Shown: piece after piece, positions 47,663-60,384 of the stretch
Layout of the letters: each line of letters begins with the position of its first letter
Position numbering within the stretch: the first letter of the stretch is position 1
NCBI GenBank assembly: GCA_025890175.1
Contig: JANPYM010000010.1
Span: 1,952,427 to 2,016,426, forward strand
Length of the DNA stretch: 64,000 bases
DNA from: Ciborinia camelliae
Lineage: Eukaryota > Ascomycota > Leotiomycetes > Helotiales > Sclerotiniaceae
Direction of reading: 5' to 3'
Notes under the pieces: generated by a model
Databases searched by the model: none
The model's input: only the letters and a program-made list of their open reading frames with translations
What the model was told of the DNA's origin: nothing
Position numbers and translations under genes: made by a program

Positions 47663-48358
47663 CAGTCAAGGACACTCAAATACGACAAAAAAAAACAACT
47701 TCAACTAATCGAATTTTTTTTAATATCAAAATATACAGAATATTGAGTTGATTTTATAGGTATAAAAATATTTTTAAAATATTGATAGGAAAATAGTCAA
47801 AAACCCAAAAAACAAAATCTTGAAATTTGATCTATCGTTACATAATCATCTGATTTACTATATAAGGTATATCAAATCGACAACGCCATTTACATATAAT
47901 CTAAATATATTATTGAACTTTTTTAGTTCTACTTTATCGTTTTATACTATCCCAAGCGTTTAAAATTAAAATTCAAATAGTATCATATAATACCCCTTTC
48001 TTTTTCCCCCTTCTCAAACCTATCCATTTCAAAAACTTTGTTTCGTTTAATTACTTCAGACGATAACTTTTTTATTGTATAAAAAATTGAATGATAAAAT
48101 AAAACTTCGAATAATAAAATAGAACTTTAGATAATAGGGTAAAACTTTAGATAATAGAATATAATATTAAACGAGAGCCTTAAATCTTATTTGTCGTTAC
48201 GTGATTTTATTATATATTCGATATTAAATCAAATACATGTAGAATAGTAAATATTATTGTATATATAAACTCCCCTGATTATTCTGCATATTTTGATATT
48301 ATAAAAATTTCAATTGATTGAAATTATATTTTTTGTCGTGTTTGAGTGTCCTTGACTG
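47663..48358. mobile_element. 696-bp Tc1/mariner-like MITE, TA-flanked
   Basis: The left end CAGTCAAGGACACTCAAA (47663 on) is matched in reverse complement at the right end (to 48358), and both ends are flanked by TA (47661-47662, 48359-48360). Inverted similarity continues inward for about 120 bp with differences that are largely transitions, for example ATATACAGAATA versus ATATGCAGAATA. The interior is very AT-rich with no open frame, so it is non-autonomous. TA duplication and CAGT-type ends point to the Tc1/mariner (Fot1/pogo) superfamily; the base composition fits RIP. Confidence 0.88.
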
Positions 48359-48360
48359 TA

Positions 48361-48890
48361 TCATATGATGCCCGACAGTAGTTTCTGCCATCGCTTGGAT
48401 AATATCCTCCATCTTTAAATACGAAATATGGTCAATATATGAGAGTGGTGTCGTTGGAAGGAAAGGGAATCAATGTTGAAGATCAAGATCTGAATAGGTA
48501 CCTAGCAAAAGGTTTACTCGATAAGAAATCATATTCGTCACATCATGCTATTCAGACGAGAATGAATATCTAATGGCGTCGACGGATTTTTTAAATTTTG
48601 TTGATGATTGTGTTTACGTAGAAACGGCAGGAGTGGCGGACTCCCGACTAGACAATCTCATACCGGTATCAGGCAATATTTAGCAATTACCGGTATTGTA
48701 TTGTAGTGACGAAATGAAAGGTCATTCTTCTCCAGCTGTTCGAACACCTCTCTTCTCATGATTGCTTAGGTAAGGTTTTATCTCCTATATTATTCGAATT
48801 TCTAACTTCGCTATTGTATTTAACTCCTCACAATCCATCAATACTTGTACAAAAATTGCCTACAAAAGATAATCCGAATTATTAATACTC
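48361..48890. other. Spacer between the MITE and the PKS 3' end
   Basis: About 530 bp including the PKS 3' UTR near 48800-48890. No gene or strong repeat seen. Confidence 0.5.
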
Positions 48891-51800
48891 TCATTCTACA
48901 ATCGCACGCTTCTCAAACCTACTTCTTGTTGCCGCCAACAATCCAATGGCAGCAATATTTGCTCCGCCCATGATTTCGAATATAGTCATGTCCGCGCGAA
49001 TATCTCTAGCAAACCAATTGCGTAGCTCAACCGCTACCAGTGAATCAACTCCATGGCTTTGCAATGGTGCAGCTAGAATATTCTCGCTAGAGCCCAGTGA
49101 AAGCATAGCAATGAGCTTCGCTGCGAGTGCGTCGGCAACTGCTTCTCCTGCAGCGGCAATTGATGTAGCACTGTCGAAGATCTTCGCAAAGTCGACACGC
49201 CCAGATGGGTTTGCACCATCTTTTGTTCCGGGATTTTCTTGCGTTTTGGCGTTTCTGTTGGCTGCAGCGATGTGGCGGAACATGGGCTTTTGGAGGAAAT
49301 AGGCCAGCTGCCCATCCTCAACACCTGAATTACAACGCAATACAATCGTCTGGCATTCATGCTTTAGATTGGTCTGATTCGAAGTAGCGGGATCACAATG
49401 ATAATCTAAGAGAGCAAAAAGTTCTCCCTCCGTTACCCCATTCACGCCCTGGAACCGAGTCTGCAACTTTGCATTTTCGGCTACGAATCCGACGGAAAAG
49501 AATGGTCCAAGATCTAGAGCCGTTCCTCTTTCCCCCATCGTAGCACGATATCGAGCTAGCCCATCTTGAAATGCATTGCCTGCAGCATAATTGGCTTGGC
49601 CTTTCGATCCACAGACCGCCGCCATTGAGGAAAACATGACAAAGAAATCCATGCCGCGTGGTAACAGCGTATGCAAGTTCCAAGAGCCTGCCACCTTGGG
49701 AGCTATGGCATCTTGCCAGGCATCAAATGTCATAACCTCAAATGGTGCATCGTGCAGAACCATAGATGCTTGAATACATCCCTTGATAGGTGGCATGGAC
49801 TTAGTTTTAAGACAGTATTCTAGTGCTGAGATGAGACTGGTTTGGTCACTGATATCGCAAGCGGGTATCTCGACACGAGCGCCTTTGCTGCCAAGCTCTT
49901 GAACTATACTTGTGGCATGTTCGTGCTTGGTTCCAGAGCGAGAAAGTAGGATTAAGTAGCGAGCTCCACGATCGACGAACCAGTGAGCTACACTACGGCC
50001 GAGACCACCGAGACCTCCGGAAATTACGTACGTTGCATTTGGATCGAACAAAAAGCTCGGTCTAGTGAGAATATTTGCCTGCATATACTTGTCAGTTCCG
50101 GTATTGAAGGGTAATTATCTGAGGACTAGGTCACTTACAATGACTCGATTGTCTGGCATTAGATCAACTACAAATTTTCCCATTGTTTTCCCTGATTGTA
50201 GGTTTCGGAAAGCCTTCTCCAGTTCACTAACACCATAAATCTGGAGTGGCTCGGCAGGACTTATAACACCCTTAACCATAAGAGACAAAATTTCCTCGAA
50301 TGCCTTGCGCGCTATGTCTGGTCGATCTCTGTTGATATCACTCAAGTCAAACGCGGTGAACGACACATTTCGTTGGAATGGAAACATAGGCAGAGTGTTC
50401 CGCGCAAGTATATCTTTCTTTCCAATCTCAACAAATCGACCATACGCAGCGATACACTCCCAAGACGCGACAAGCTCATCCCCAGAGAGAGAATTGAAAA
50501 TAACATCAACACCGCGACCAGACGTTAGACGTTTCACGCCTTTTGCAAACGATGTATCTCGGCTAGAGAAGATATGTGTAGCGGGAATTCCATATCGACG
50601 TATGATCAACTCTTTTTTGCTCTCGGTGCCAACTGTGACTATAATCGTCGCGCCGATATATTGAGCTATTTGAACTGCAGCTTGTCCAGTACCTCCGGCT
50701 GCCGAATGGATCAATACCGTCTCACCGGCTTGCAGTTGGGCTCTATCGCGCAATCCCAGCCATGCCGTAACATGGTTGACATGTACAGCTGCGGCGAAAG
50801 AGAATGAAATTTCATCCGGAATTTTCGCGACACCACGCCAGTCCCGGCGCACAAAGGTACGAAAAGTATCGGAACATCCACCTGCTACTCTATCACCAAT
50901 TTTTAAACCGGAATCATGACATGCTGATCCGAGGCGAGTTATGATACCGGCCATTTCGCTACCCAATCTGTGTCCGTTAAGTCGACCGAGTGCGACTAGA
51001 ATGTCTCGGAAATTCAACCCGGCACTTCTGACCGAGATCTCAACTTCTTGAGGATCTAGGGCCGCGCTGCGCTCCGTATCTTCGATGAATTGTAGTGTGT
51101 TGAGGAATCCCGGGGAGCCAAGATTGAGACGCAATGGAATATCGGCTGACCAATTCCGTTCGACCATCTGTTGCGGAAGCTGACGTTTCTCAATTTCATT
51201 ATTGAGCGTCTGTGTGGTGATGAGACGTGGAATGTGCAAGCTTTCATTTAGTTCCACGTACTCGGTGTCGATATCATCCGAGGCGACTAAGAGCTTACAT
51301 ATTTTCAAAATATGTGCCATTTGATTGATCTGAAGACAAGCAATTCCCCCTTGAAGAGTGAGGCATGTAAGAGCCGCCCTTCTTAGCTCTGAATTGAGCA
51401 CGCGAGATATACCGTCGACAAGACTGACATCGGGAGCTTCTCCACGGGATCGGGAGACCCAAAGACACTTCGCTGGTCCGGTCAGAAGCTTTTGCAGTTT
51501 CGGGAACATATCTGCGGACAAATTGTACCAAATTGGTCGTTTTAGTTCCAGGAGAAACACTAATATTTCGTCTTGACGGATTTCTTGTTCCATGGCATCA
51601 GAAATTGATACGGTACGAGCAGTGATACCACTATCCCCTGCTGTAAGGTAAGTCTGTAGTTCCATAGCCATATCCAGTTCCGTCTCATCGTGAACAATCG
51701 ATACATTGAGAAAGTTCTGTAGCCCCAGATTTGGACCAGAGACCAAGTCGGAGACTAGCGCCGGCTCTTCAATTGCCGTAGAGACTATGATGCTAAATTC

Positions 51801-54800
51801 GTGACACATATCGTTTTCATAATCAGGTAATACAATTTGGCTATCGGAGAAGCCCGTTTGGGAAAGAAGTCTTCCCCATCCTTTCTCATCGAGACATGGA
51901 CTTAATTTGCGTTCCGGTTCGGAGCTGAGCCACCAGCCTTCCAGGAGCCCAAATGCAAATGGCGTTCGGAGTCCATCGGGCTTCGTGACCTCCCATAAGA
52001 CTAGCTTTCCTCCACTGAATATTCACAATCATTAGTTTATGTTTGGGGGACGGGAAACTATTCACCTACGGCTTGAGCAGTTTGCGACAGTTTTTGAGCG
52101 AGCTGGTTAAGTTGGCGGTGGCATGTAAAACCTAGTAGCAAGAAATTACCATTGCTGTTCTCGGCCAAAGAATTGGACAGCTCATCAGCATGAGAAATAA
52201 GAAATGAAAACATACCGCTGCAGCAACCACCATATCATAAGTTCCACACTCAAACCCTTGCCCGGCAGGATCCATCTCAATATCAAGCTTACGGAATTGC
52301 ATCGTATCTCCCTGATCCGAGTATACGTTCTGAGCCGCCGGAAAGAAAAATGGCGACACGTCTGTATAGTCATACAGTTGATAACGAGGAGACACCAATT
52401 TTTCATCGCCAACTTGGCTCGTGGTCAGGGTTTTCATGAGCTGGCGAGTCATGGCTCCGGTGCCTGCGCCCACTTCCATAATTCTCATGCACGGATTCTT
52501 GTGCACCAGTGAGTCGAGCATCTTGCAGAATTGTGAGACTGCGGGCATAGATTCCCACTAAGGAAGTAGTTAGTTTTCTCCATCGACAAAGAATCAGTTT
52601 CATGGAGCAATATTGAATGCTTGCTTACTAGTTCATAATAGTGATCTTTTACCAGGTCCTGCCGAAATAAAAGATCCAAGGCGTCTATCTCACCAGCTAA
52701 AATTCTCGACAGGTTGTTCCCCACTGTAGTGTAGAAAACTCCTTGTTTATTAGTCGATGCAATTCGCTCTGCCACCTCGTGCACGTATTCCTCATCGTCT
52801 AATCGAAATTTCCACTCTGGTCCGTCTTGGATTTGAAGTAATTCAATGCGGCGCCTCATCCAGAGAAGATACATTTTCGTGTGATGCTTCGACAGCAGAA
52901 TCGACTCTTTCTGATCATCGAGACCATCCAGCGTACGCTTAATACATGCCATGGTGAAGAAGTCAACATCATGATAGAAATCGATTGGGTCGGGTGAAGT
53001 CTCGAGAGCGTTATCGCGGGTCAGAATATCATGTATTTGCATATCAGAGAGCAGGTCCAGATCTGGCTTCCAGTTCATGTTGTGACACAAATGGCCTGTC
53101 ATGGTCATGTCAATAGCTTCATCGGCGTTAGACTCATTTGAAGCTACATCGGTTGCACGGAAGCCCTCTACCTCGACTAAAACCTCCCGAGCGGTAGAAT
53201 CGAGAGCGACGATTGATGTTTCAGATTCGCGCATCCCAAAGCGGCGGATTTGTGAGTAGCATTTAATCATATCGCTTTCTGGATGGCTGAGTCCCTTGTT
53301 GGAAATCCATATTCGGTCAAAATGAGTAGGAATAGCGGTTTTCATTTTTTGGGTCCCGCCAGCTGTAGCTGCCACGAGAGTTCCCTGAAAAAGGCAGTCC
53401 AGGGTAGTGGGATGGATGACGTGCTCCTGATTTGTAGTTTCTGGGAATTGAAAAGTTTGGACATCGGAGATAGCGCTGTCTGCTCCATTGTGCGAGATGA
53501 AGTTTATGGCTCGGAAGGCTGGACCATATTCATAGCCACTTTCGCGCAGCCGGTCATACACCCAATCGACATGGCCTAGCTTCGCACAAGAGTGCAATGC
53601 ATCGGCATACATGAGAGAAATGTTTTCATTCCACATATGGTGCTCGCGACCTTTGTCGATCCCGAATTCTACATCGCGGGGCTCGTACACTAGCTGGATA
53701 GACCCGTTGCAATTTTCGTGCCAGCCGCCGTTCTCGTTGGTATAGAGTCGATAGTCGTGCCATCCCGAATCTTGTTCATCTTGACTTTTTCTAGGTCGCA
53801 TGTAGAAATTCACTTCAATACCCACGGATGAGTCTATCACCAAGGCGGAATGAAAAGTGGCGTTCTTAATAACGAAAGCCTTCACCTTTCTCTTAGGATC
53901 AGCTAACTGTTTCGCAGCCTCGATAGCCATCACGAGCATTCCAGCCGCTGGATAGAGTACTGCACCATTGATCTGTTGTATATCTCCGGTTAGATGATTC
54001 AATGAGGTGAAGAAGTGATGGAATTTACATACCTTGTGGTCTTCCAACCAAGGGATATTGGAAGTTTGAATAATATTGCGCCATTTTGCTTCGAGAGGAT
54101 TGAAATCAGAATCGGGAGTTCCCAATAGGTCGTTGGGTGCGAATTTGCGAAAACGGTAGCCTTTACTGATTCGGCTCTCATACCAATATGATTTGGAATG
54201 GTTGAAAGGATACTCAGGCAAGGTGCTTAGAGTAACCATATCAGTAGATCTCTCTACATTGACGCGTGCCAAATTGGGCGAGTGGCCGAGACAATGTAGA
54301 TGTCCCATTGCTTCGAGCATCGTCTGAACAGCTGGCACTTTGCGAACGAGTAACGAGGTATAAGTGATTGTGTTGTTTTGTTTAATGCTGGCCAGAATCT
54401 CTCTTATTGGTCCATTGAGAGTAGAGTGAGGTCCTACTTCGACAAGATCTGTGACTGATACTTCATTTCTGTGACTCCCATCCAGTTTCTTGAAGCCCCC
54501 AAGTGATGGTTTGCAGATGCTTGCCATGGCATCTGAGAATAGCACAGGGGAAACTAAGTTACGAGCCCAGTATTGAGATTGACATACCTCATCCGCAGTG
54601 ACATAATCACCGGTCACCGTTGATATCATGACAGGTCTATTAGGAAAATCAGGTTCTCGAGGTCCTCTCAAGACCCCAAGACTGGACACATAATCCTCCT
54701 CAATCTCACGCATTTGAAAGGAGTGATAAGCAACATTAACACGAAGCTTTCGCGCAAACACTTGCTCTGAATCCAACATTCCCTGTAAATGGTCAAGGTG

Positions 54801-57527
54801 CATCTTATGACCAGAGATGGTCACGTTCTTGGGACTGTTGACGCAAGCAACTACCAGCTTGCGGGAACCCATCTCGGTTGCCACTGCGGATATATAGCGT
54901 TCTGCTTCCACGGAAGACAGGCCCGCGGCCATCATTCCATATTCGGAGCTTTTTATAGCAAGACGCGAGATCAGGACGCCGCGGTAGTAGGCGATTTTCC
55001 ACGCCGATTTGCGGGAAATGGCTCCGGCGGAGAAACTGGGCACTCTTAAGTTAGCATATCCAATACGTGATTTTGGTTCGAACACATGGAACTCACGCCG
55101 CTGCTATTTCACCTGAAGAATGACCAATCACAACCACGGGACGGATAGAGAAGCTTTGCATGAGCTCGACTAAGGCTATCTGTACGGCAGTACAAAGAAT
55201 CTGGCTATATAGTGGATCATTGACATTTGTATCCGACTCGTTTCTGTGAATCTCCTCTGCTGTACATCAGTAATGACCATCAACTCAAAATTGTGCCTAG
55301 ACATAAAGTACAATTGACAGAACCTAGGTACGCACCGATGAGGTCCCACGTGCACCCTAAGGATCGCAGGTAAGTGTTGGCATCCATCAAACTATTCTTG
55401 TAAATTTCGTAGCGACCAAAAAGCTCTCGTCCCATGGCAAACCATTGACTTCCTTGCTATATGACGAATCAGTATTACTCTTCCTGCATTCAGAGGCCTC
55501 GACAACTTACACCTGTAAAAACGAAGCCTAACGTGGGCACCGGGCTGGGATGAAATGGTCCACTGATTTGTTCGCTCAGATTCGCAAGATCGTCATCTGT
55601 GGGCACCACGGCAAAAGCTCGCCATTTAAAGTGACTTCGCTTAGATCCCAAGGTGTGCGCAAGTTGAGAAATGTAATCACTATCCTTTTTCGAGTGGTTG
55701 GACGAGCCAACAGTGGTTTGGGGACTACTGTTATTCGCAGAATGGTAGTGAGTTTGCCAGATATCTTTGGTCTGCTTGATACCAGCTTCATCCGTTGTTG
55801 ACCAGACAAGAAGTTTTAGAGGACTTGATTGAGGTACAATTTTGGTGTGAGTTGAAAGTAGTCTGCTTGGTTCGTTTTGGTTGTATCTTGGTACAGGACT
55901 TGTGTTGTGATTGGCTTCTAGGTCCCGTTCCAGAAGAAAGTGGTACGCATCGTCTAATATGATGTGACTATTGGAACCTCCGAAACCGAATGATTGTACT
56001 GATGCTCGCCGTAAGCCTTTTGAGGGCCATGGGATCATTTCTTGTGGAATCTAAAATTTGCTAAGCGTAAGTACTATATTATTCCCGATCTCTGTAGTGT
56101 ATTACCTTAATGTTAAGGAATTCTGCGTCAATCTTTGGGTTAACTCTTTCGAAATTAGAATTAGGGGGGATCATTCCAATTTCAAGAGCCAAAATAGTTT
56201 TGATAACACCTGCAACACCAGCAGCTCCCTCGAGGTGGCCGATATTGGATTTTACAGAGCCTCTAAAGTTCGTATTATTATTTGTCAATCGCTAAAATCA
56301 CTTGACAAAAAGGACTTACACAAAGAGCGGATCCTCCTTACTCCTATATTGCCGAAAGGCAGTTCCAATGGCCCCGGCTTCGATCGGATCACCAACTGGG
56401 GTTCCTGGTACACACGGCTCTGATTAGCAAAGTCCTTCCCATCAAGTACTATCAAATAATAATAAAAATGAAAACCAAATACCTACCAGTTCCGTGAGCT
56501 TCAAAATAGCGCGTCAAATTAAGCGAGAGGCCGGCCTTGGCATAGGTATCCAATATCAGACGTCTCTGAGCCTCCTTGCTCGGCAATGTAATTCCGGGGG
56601 TTTTGCCATCCTGATTTGAGCAGGTTGATCGAATGACCGTGCGAATCGTATTGTTATCACGGATGGCATCGGCTAGGGGTTTGATTACGAGCACACCGAC
56701 ACCTTCACCTCGGGCATATCCATTGGCGCGGTGATCAAATGAAAAACATCGACTGTCTTTAGACAGCATGCCTAGGTTGTCTAGCCAAAGACCCGAATCG
56801 ACCGTAAGAATAACGTTGCTTCCACAAGCTAGACCCTACGGTGAGAAATCAGTAGTCTAGCCATAAGAGGATTCAACGTCAATAGCACAGTAGGTCAAGA
56901 ACTCACCATATCTGCATCCCCAGACCAGATGGACTGGCATGCCATGTCGATGGCCATCAGACTACTAGAGCAGGCGGTGTCTACGGTGGCACTCGGTCCG
57001 AGAAGGTTGTAGAACCAACTTACCCGATTGGAGAGCATATTTATAGACCCTCCGCTGGCTTGATATTTGGACGGTGCGGCCGGATCCTTGTGCTGCATGG
57101 TTGGATAATCTGGGGCCAAGCATCCCGCAAAAACACTGGTTTTAGTGCCGGCAACGTGTTCAATGGGAATACCGGCGTTTTCCAGAGCCTTGAATGATGT
57201 CTCCAGGGTCAATCTATGAAGTGGGTCAATGGCTTGTGCTTCGGCTGCAGGAATCGAGAAGAAAGGTGCATCGAAGGTATCAACAGGACCGCGCATGAAG
57301 TGCCCCCCTTTGTAAGAGAGAGTATCAGTTCGACTTGCATCTGGATGGCAATGGGCCTTGATGTTGAACCGATCTTCTGGTGTCTCGGTTGAGGCACATC
57401 TCTTCTCTGAGAGCATTTTCCAAAATCCATCCACCGAGATGGCATCTTCTGGAAATCGAAAGGATAACCCAATGACAGCAAGTGGTGGAAGTTTCTCATC
57501 CGGTTTGTATTGTGGAACAGAACCCAT
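48891..57527 (-). CDS. Highly reducing type I polyketide synthase
   Basis: Thirteen exons, in transcription order: 57527-56907, 56835-56487, 56404-56320, 56262-56106, 56050-55511, 55456-55336, 55259-55097, 55035-54033, 53972-52629, 52557-52216, 52131-52070, 52014-50139, 50078-48891; all join in frame (2,616 residues). Domain order: KS (about 12-440; C186 in DTACSSS, H321 in EAHGTG, H361 in KSNIGH), AT (about 580-890; S672 in GHSSG, later YHSFQM), DH (about 975-1270; H1012 in [11 protein letters not shown]1205), C-methyltransferase (about 1440-1640; VGAGTG at 1490-1495), ER (about 1895-2205; [11 protein letters not shown] near 2032-2042), KR (about 2230-2420; GGLGGLG at 2242-2248), ACP (S2567 in GVDSL). 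All catalytic residues are present, so it should make a fully reduced, C-methylated chain. No release domain follows the ACP; the divergent FSH hydrolase probably supplies release. The product is unknown. Confidence 0.95.
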
Positions 57528-58446
57528 CTTTGAGAATTATGAGTGACGTCCAAGAGAACGAATTGCCTTTGAGTGCGCCTATTGTGAGGGTTTGTCTCTC
57601 TGAGTATGGATTGAGTAAAATTGGTTTATGATACAATTTGAAGATAGAACATTGGCTAACCATGACGTATATTAAGAGCATTCTCGTTTCACAGCGCTGC
57701 AAGTTTGAGTGGGATTTACGAAACTTTCTTTTGATCCTCCAAACCCATACACTTGTGGGATTCCCCCAAATCCTGTACCTGTTCTCCTTCACCTTCCTAC
57801 TCGGTCTACAAAAAGACAAACCAAATTCTTCCTGTGCATATTAACGGGAAAATGTCAAAACTTAGCCCACGATGACTGCATTAAATGGCACAGCAACAAA
57901 ACTATTCTATTGAATGTATGTGTGTGGCTCAGGAATTTACGTAGCCATCACTCACTCCTAAGTTCCAACTGATTATCGTTACACAGTTGGACGAATTCGA
58001 TCCCATACGAAGCTTTCAAGTACTACTGCACTGAAAGGCAGTCCGAACAAAACCTTCTGGGTGGAAATCTTACATCAGACGAGGTATTATTGATGTGCAT
58101 TGTGAGATTGAAAACTGGGCGTTCGGGTGACTTGTTTTGGGATGTACAGAAGTGTCACAAAGACAAGGAAGCCGTATCTTAAAAACTGTCACTTTTTTGG
58201 TCCATCTCGCGTGGTTTCAATGTTATCAACTTTTCAGGGGAAGCATTGTTCAGTAACATTATCTCACAAAGTTGGCGTTTTTGTAATGCTACAAATTGCT
58301 TAAATTGCGTCTTTTCTAAGGGGTAAGATATCTCTCAACTCGTTACCTCCTAACACTGTCAGAATTTCCATTTTGCAATCAAGAAGTGACTGTTTGTTAC
58401 TTTCAAGCTCACTCTTAATCAGTGCCTAGCTCATAGTGGGCTCAAT
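57528..58446. promoter_or_regulatory. 919-bp divergent promoter, PKS / FSH hydrolase
   Basis: The PKS start (57527, minus) and the hydrolase start (58447, plus) point outward, so both promoters lie here, which suggests joint control. Short frames inside are not conserved. I found no clear palindromic CGG or GAL4-type site. Confidence 0.6.
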
Positions 58447-59383
58447 ATGAGATTTCTCTGGTGAGTATCCTTTGATCAATCATTTTCATGGACAATGGTA
58501 TGCTAACATGATAAAACAGCCTTTACGGACGAGGCGTCAATGCCCAAGTAAGTATCCCATATCCCGATATAAAAATATTACAGCACGTGGTTGTATCTGA
58601 CACTGTTCATCAATGCAGATTTTTGAGTCTCAGTTAGGTGGGGTTCATTCATCTCTTATTTTGACCATACACCTCTACTGAGACTGACATGCAGAAATCT
58701 AGCTGCTATCAAATATGAGCTCGGTGACGGGCATACTTATGAGTTTGTCGAGGGAACTATCCCAACTAAAATTGCACCTGGTAAGATCTCCCCAACTACG
58801 AAAGTACTTATATCCCAAGTTCTTTAAGAGACAAAATTTACTGACATCGGACACAGAGCTTGAAGGAATAGTGGTTGGCGAAGCTGGGCCACTTGTCTAC
58901 TTTGATGAAACATCAACAACCAGCATGCTGACTGCGCTGAACCACTTGGATAAATTTCTCGAATTCGAAGGGCCTTTCGACGGAATAATTGCCTTCAGCC
59001 TTGGAGCTGCCCTGGCGAGCACTTGGATTGTTGACCAAGTCCAGCGAGGTATCCCAATCCCTATCAAATGCGCCGTGTTCCTCTCAGCAGCTACGCCCGT
59101 GAGCATCGACGCCCTTCGCAAGGACCGCCTGGTGCATCTCGACTCAAACACCTCTGGGGAGCTTATCAGCATTCCAACCTCACATTTGTGGGGTGTCCAC
59201 GATTGGTTAGCTGGTTCAGCCAGAAATCTCAGCGAAATGTGTCAGGGGGTGGACAGATCTGTGTTTGTGCATAGTGGGGGTCATGAAGTTCCTAGATCGG
59301 GTGAAGATTTGACTCGAGCTGTAAACAGTATACGCAGATGTATCGTCCTAGCGCAGCAGATGCATACAGTGGCTTCGGTGTAG
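58447..59383 (+). CDS. FSH1/LovG-like serine hydrolase beside the PKS
   Basis: Five exons (58447-58460, 58520-58547, 58619-58637, 58703-58780, 58857-59383) encode 221 residues. The first three exons are only 14, 28 and 19 nt, yet together they rebuild the family N-terminus MRFLCLYGRGVNAQIFESQLAA. This is the FSH1 alpha/beta-hydrolase family (PF03959), which includes LovG, the enzyme that releases the product from the lovastatin HR-PKS. The proposed triad is S94 (AFSLG, where GFSxG is usual), D162 (GVHDWL) and H189 (SGGHEVP). It is divergent from an HR-PKS that lacks a thioesterase, so polyketide release is the most likely role; this is inference from context. Size is close to the family norm. 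Confidence 0.9.
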
Positions 59384-60384
59384 TATTTGGGGTTATGATG
59401 TTAGTGTAGTCGGAAAGAATATATCCCCTGGCACTCGTTTAAACGAAAAGAATGTGAGAATATGTGATGTTGATTTCTGAAATACGGAGTACGACTCTAA
59501 TTGTAAGTATAATATGCAGTGATGGGGCTGTCGGTAGCATTGATCTGCAGCCAAGATAATAAATCGGTCGAGATTAATGATCAGTAGATAATAGGCCTCA
59601 GGATCATATAGTAAGTAACCTTGCAGTCTCCAGAAATAACAATCTAAATTTCAATTTATCCCTTTTCACACATCCTCATATCTCCAGCTTTCTATACGTG
59701 CTTACTGATCCCATTTGTGATATCTTGGCAGGGCTTTTATAAAACTTGAAAGTATAATATGTATGAATGAATACAAACGGAAGGAGACAGAATTACACGA
59801 CCCGAATACAGTCAGCCTTGAGAAACCCCGCCTCGTGTATACGCTAACTGTAAGCCTCAGATAAAGTACTTCACAGCCTGTTATGGATCAATTCATATAC
59901 GACCGCCGCAAGTGGTTATACGATATGCTTAAATAGGTAGGTACATAAATGACGTTACTTCGGGCTGACGTGCAGAAATGATGTTACTCGACTTATTCAG
60001 CCACAACCCGCTGCACTGATAACGCCATACCATCTACCGGTTGTATGAAGAATAAGTCGCTTCGAATTACCTATGTAGCTTATGCACCCCACAACCTAAT
60101 TCATCCTTTTGATCAAGTGAACTTTTGGGGTCGAGATCATGAAGATTTCCAAGAAATCTTTGGACAACAGGGATTTGTCAGTCATTCCCAAGATATTTGA
60201 TAAACTGCACTTGTAAATTTGCAAGTGATCACTGCCGCTACCAAGTGTTTTGAATTTGTCCTAGTGTAATATGTTCTTGAATGGCCAATTATTGATTTGA
60301 TCTATCTAAATGGACTTGTTATGCGAAGACTATGAAAGACTAGCAGAATAAAAAGTTAAAGCAACTGCCGAGCAATTTCTTCGT
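59384..60384. other. 1.0-kb spacer between convergent hydrolase and MFS genes
   Basis: Contains two 3' UTRs and no open frame of interest. It includes AGGTAGGTACATAAATG near 59936. Nothing else noted. Confidence 0.55.
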
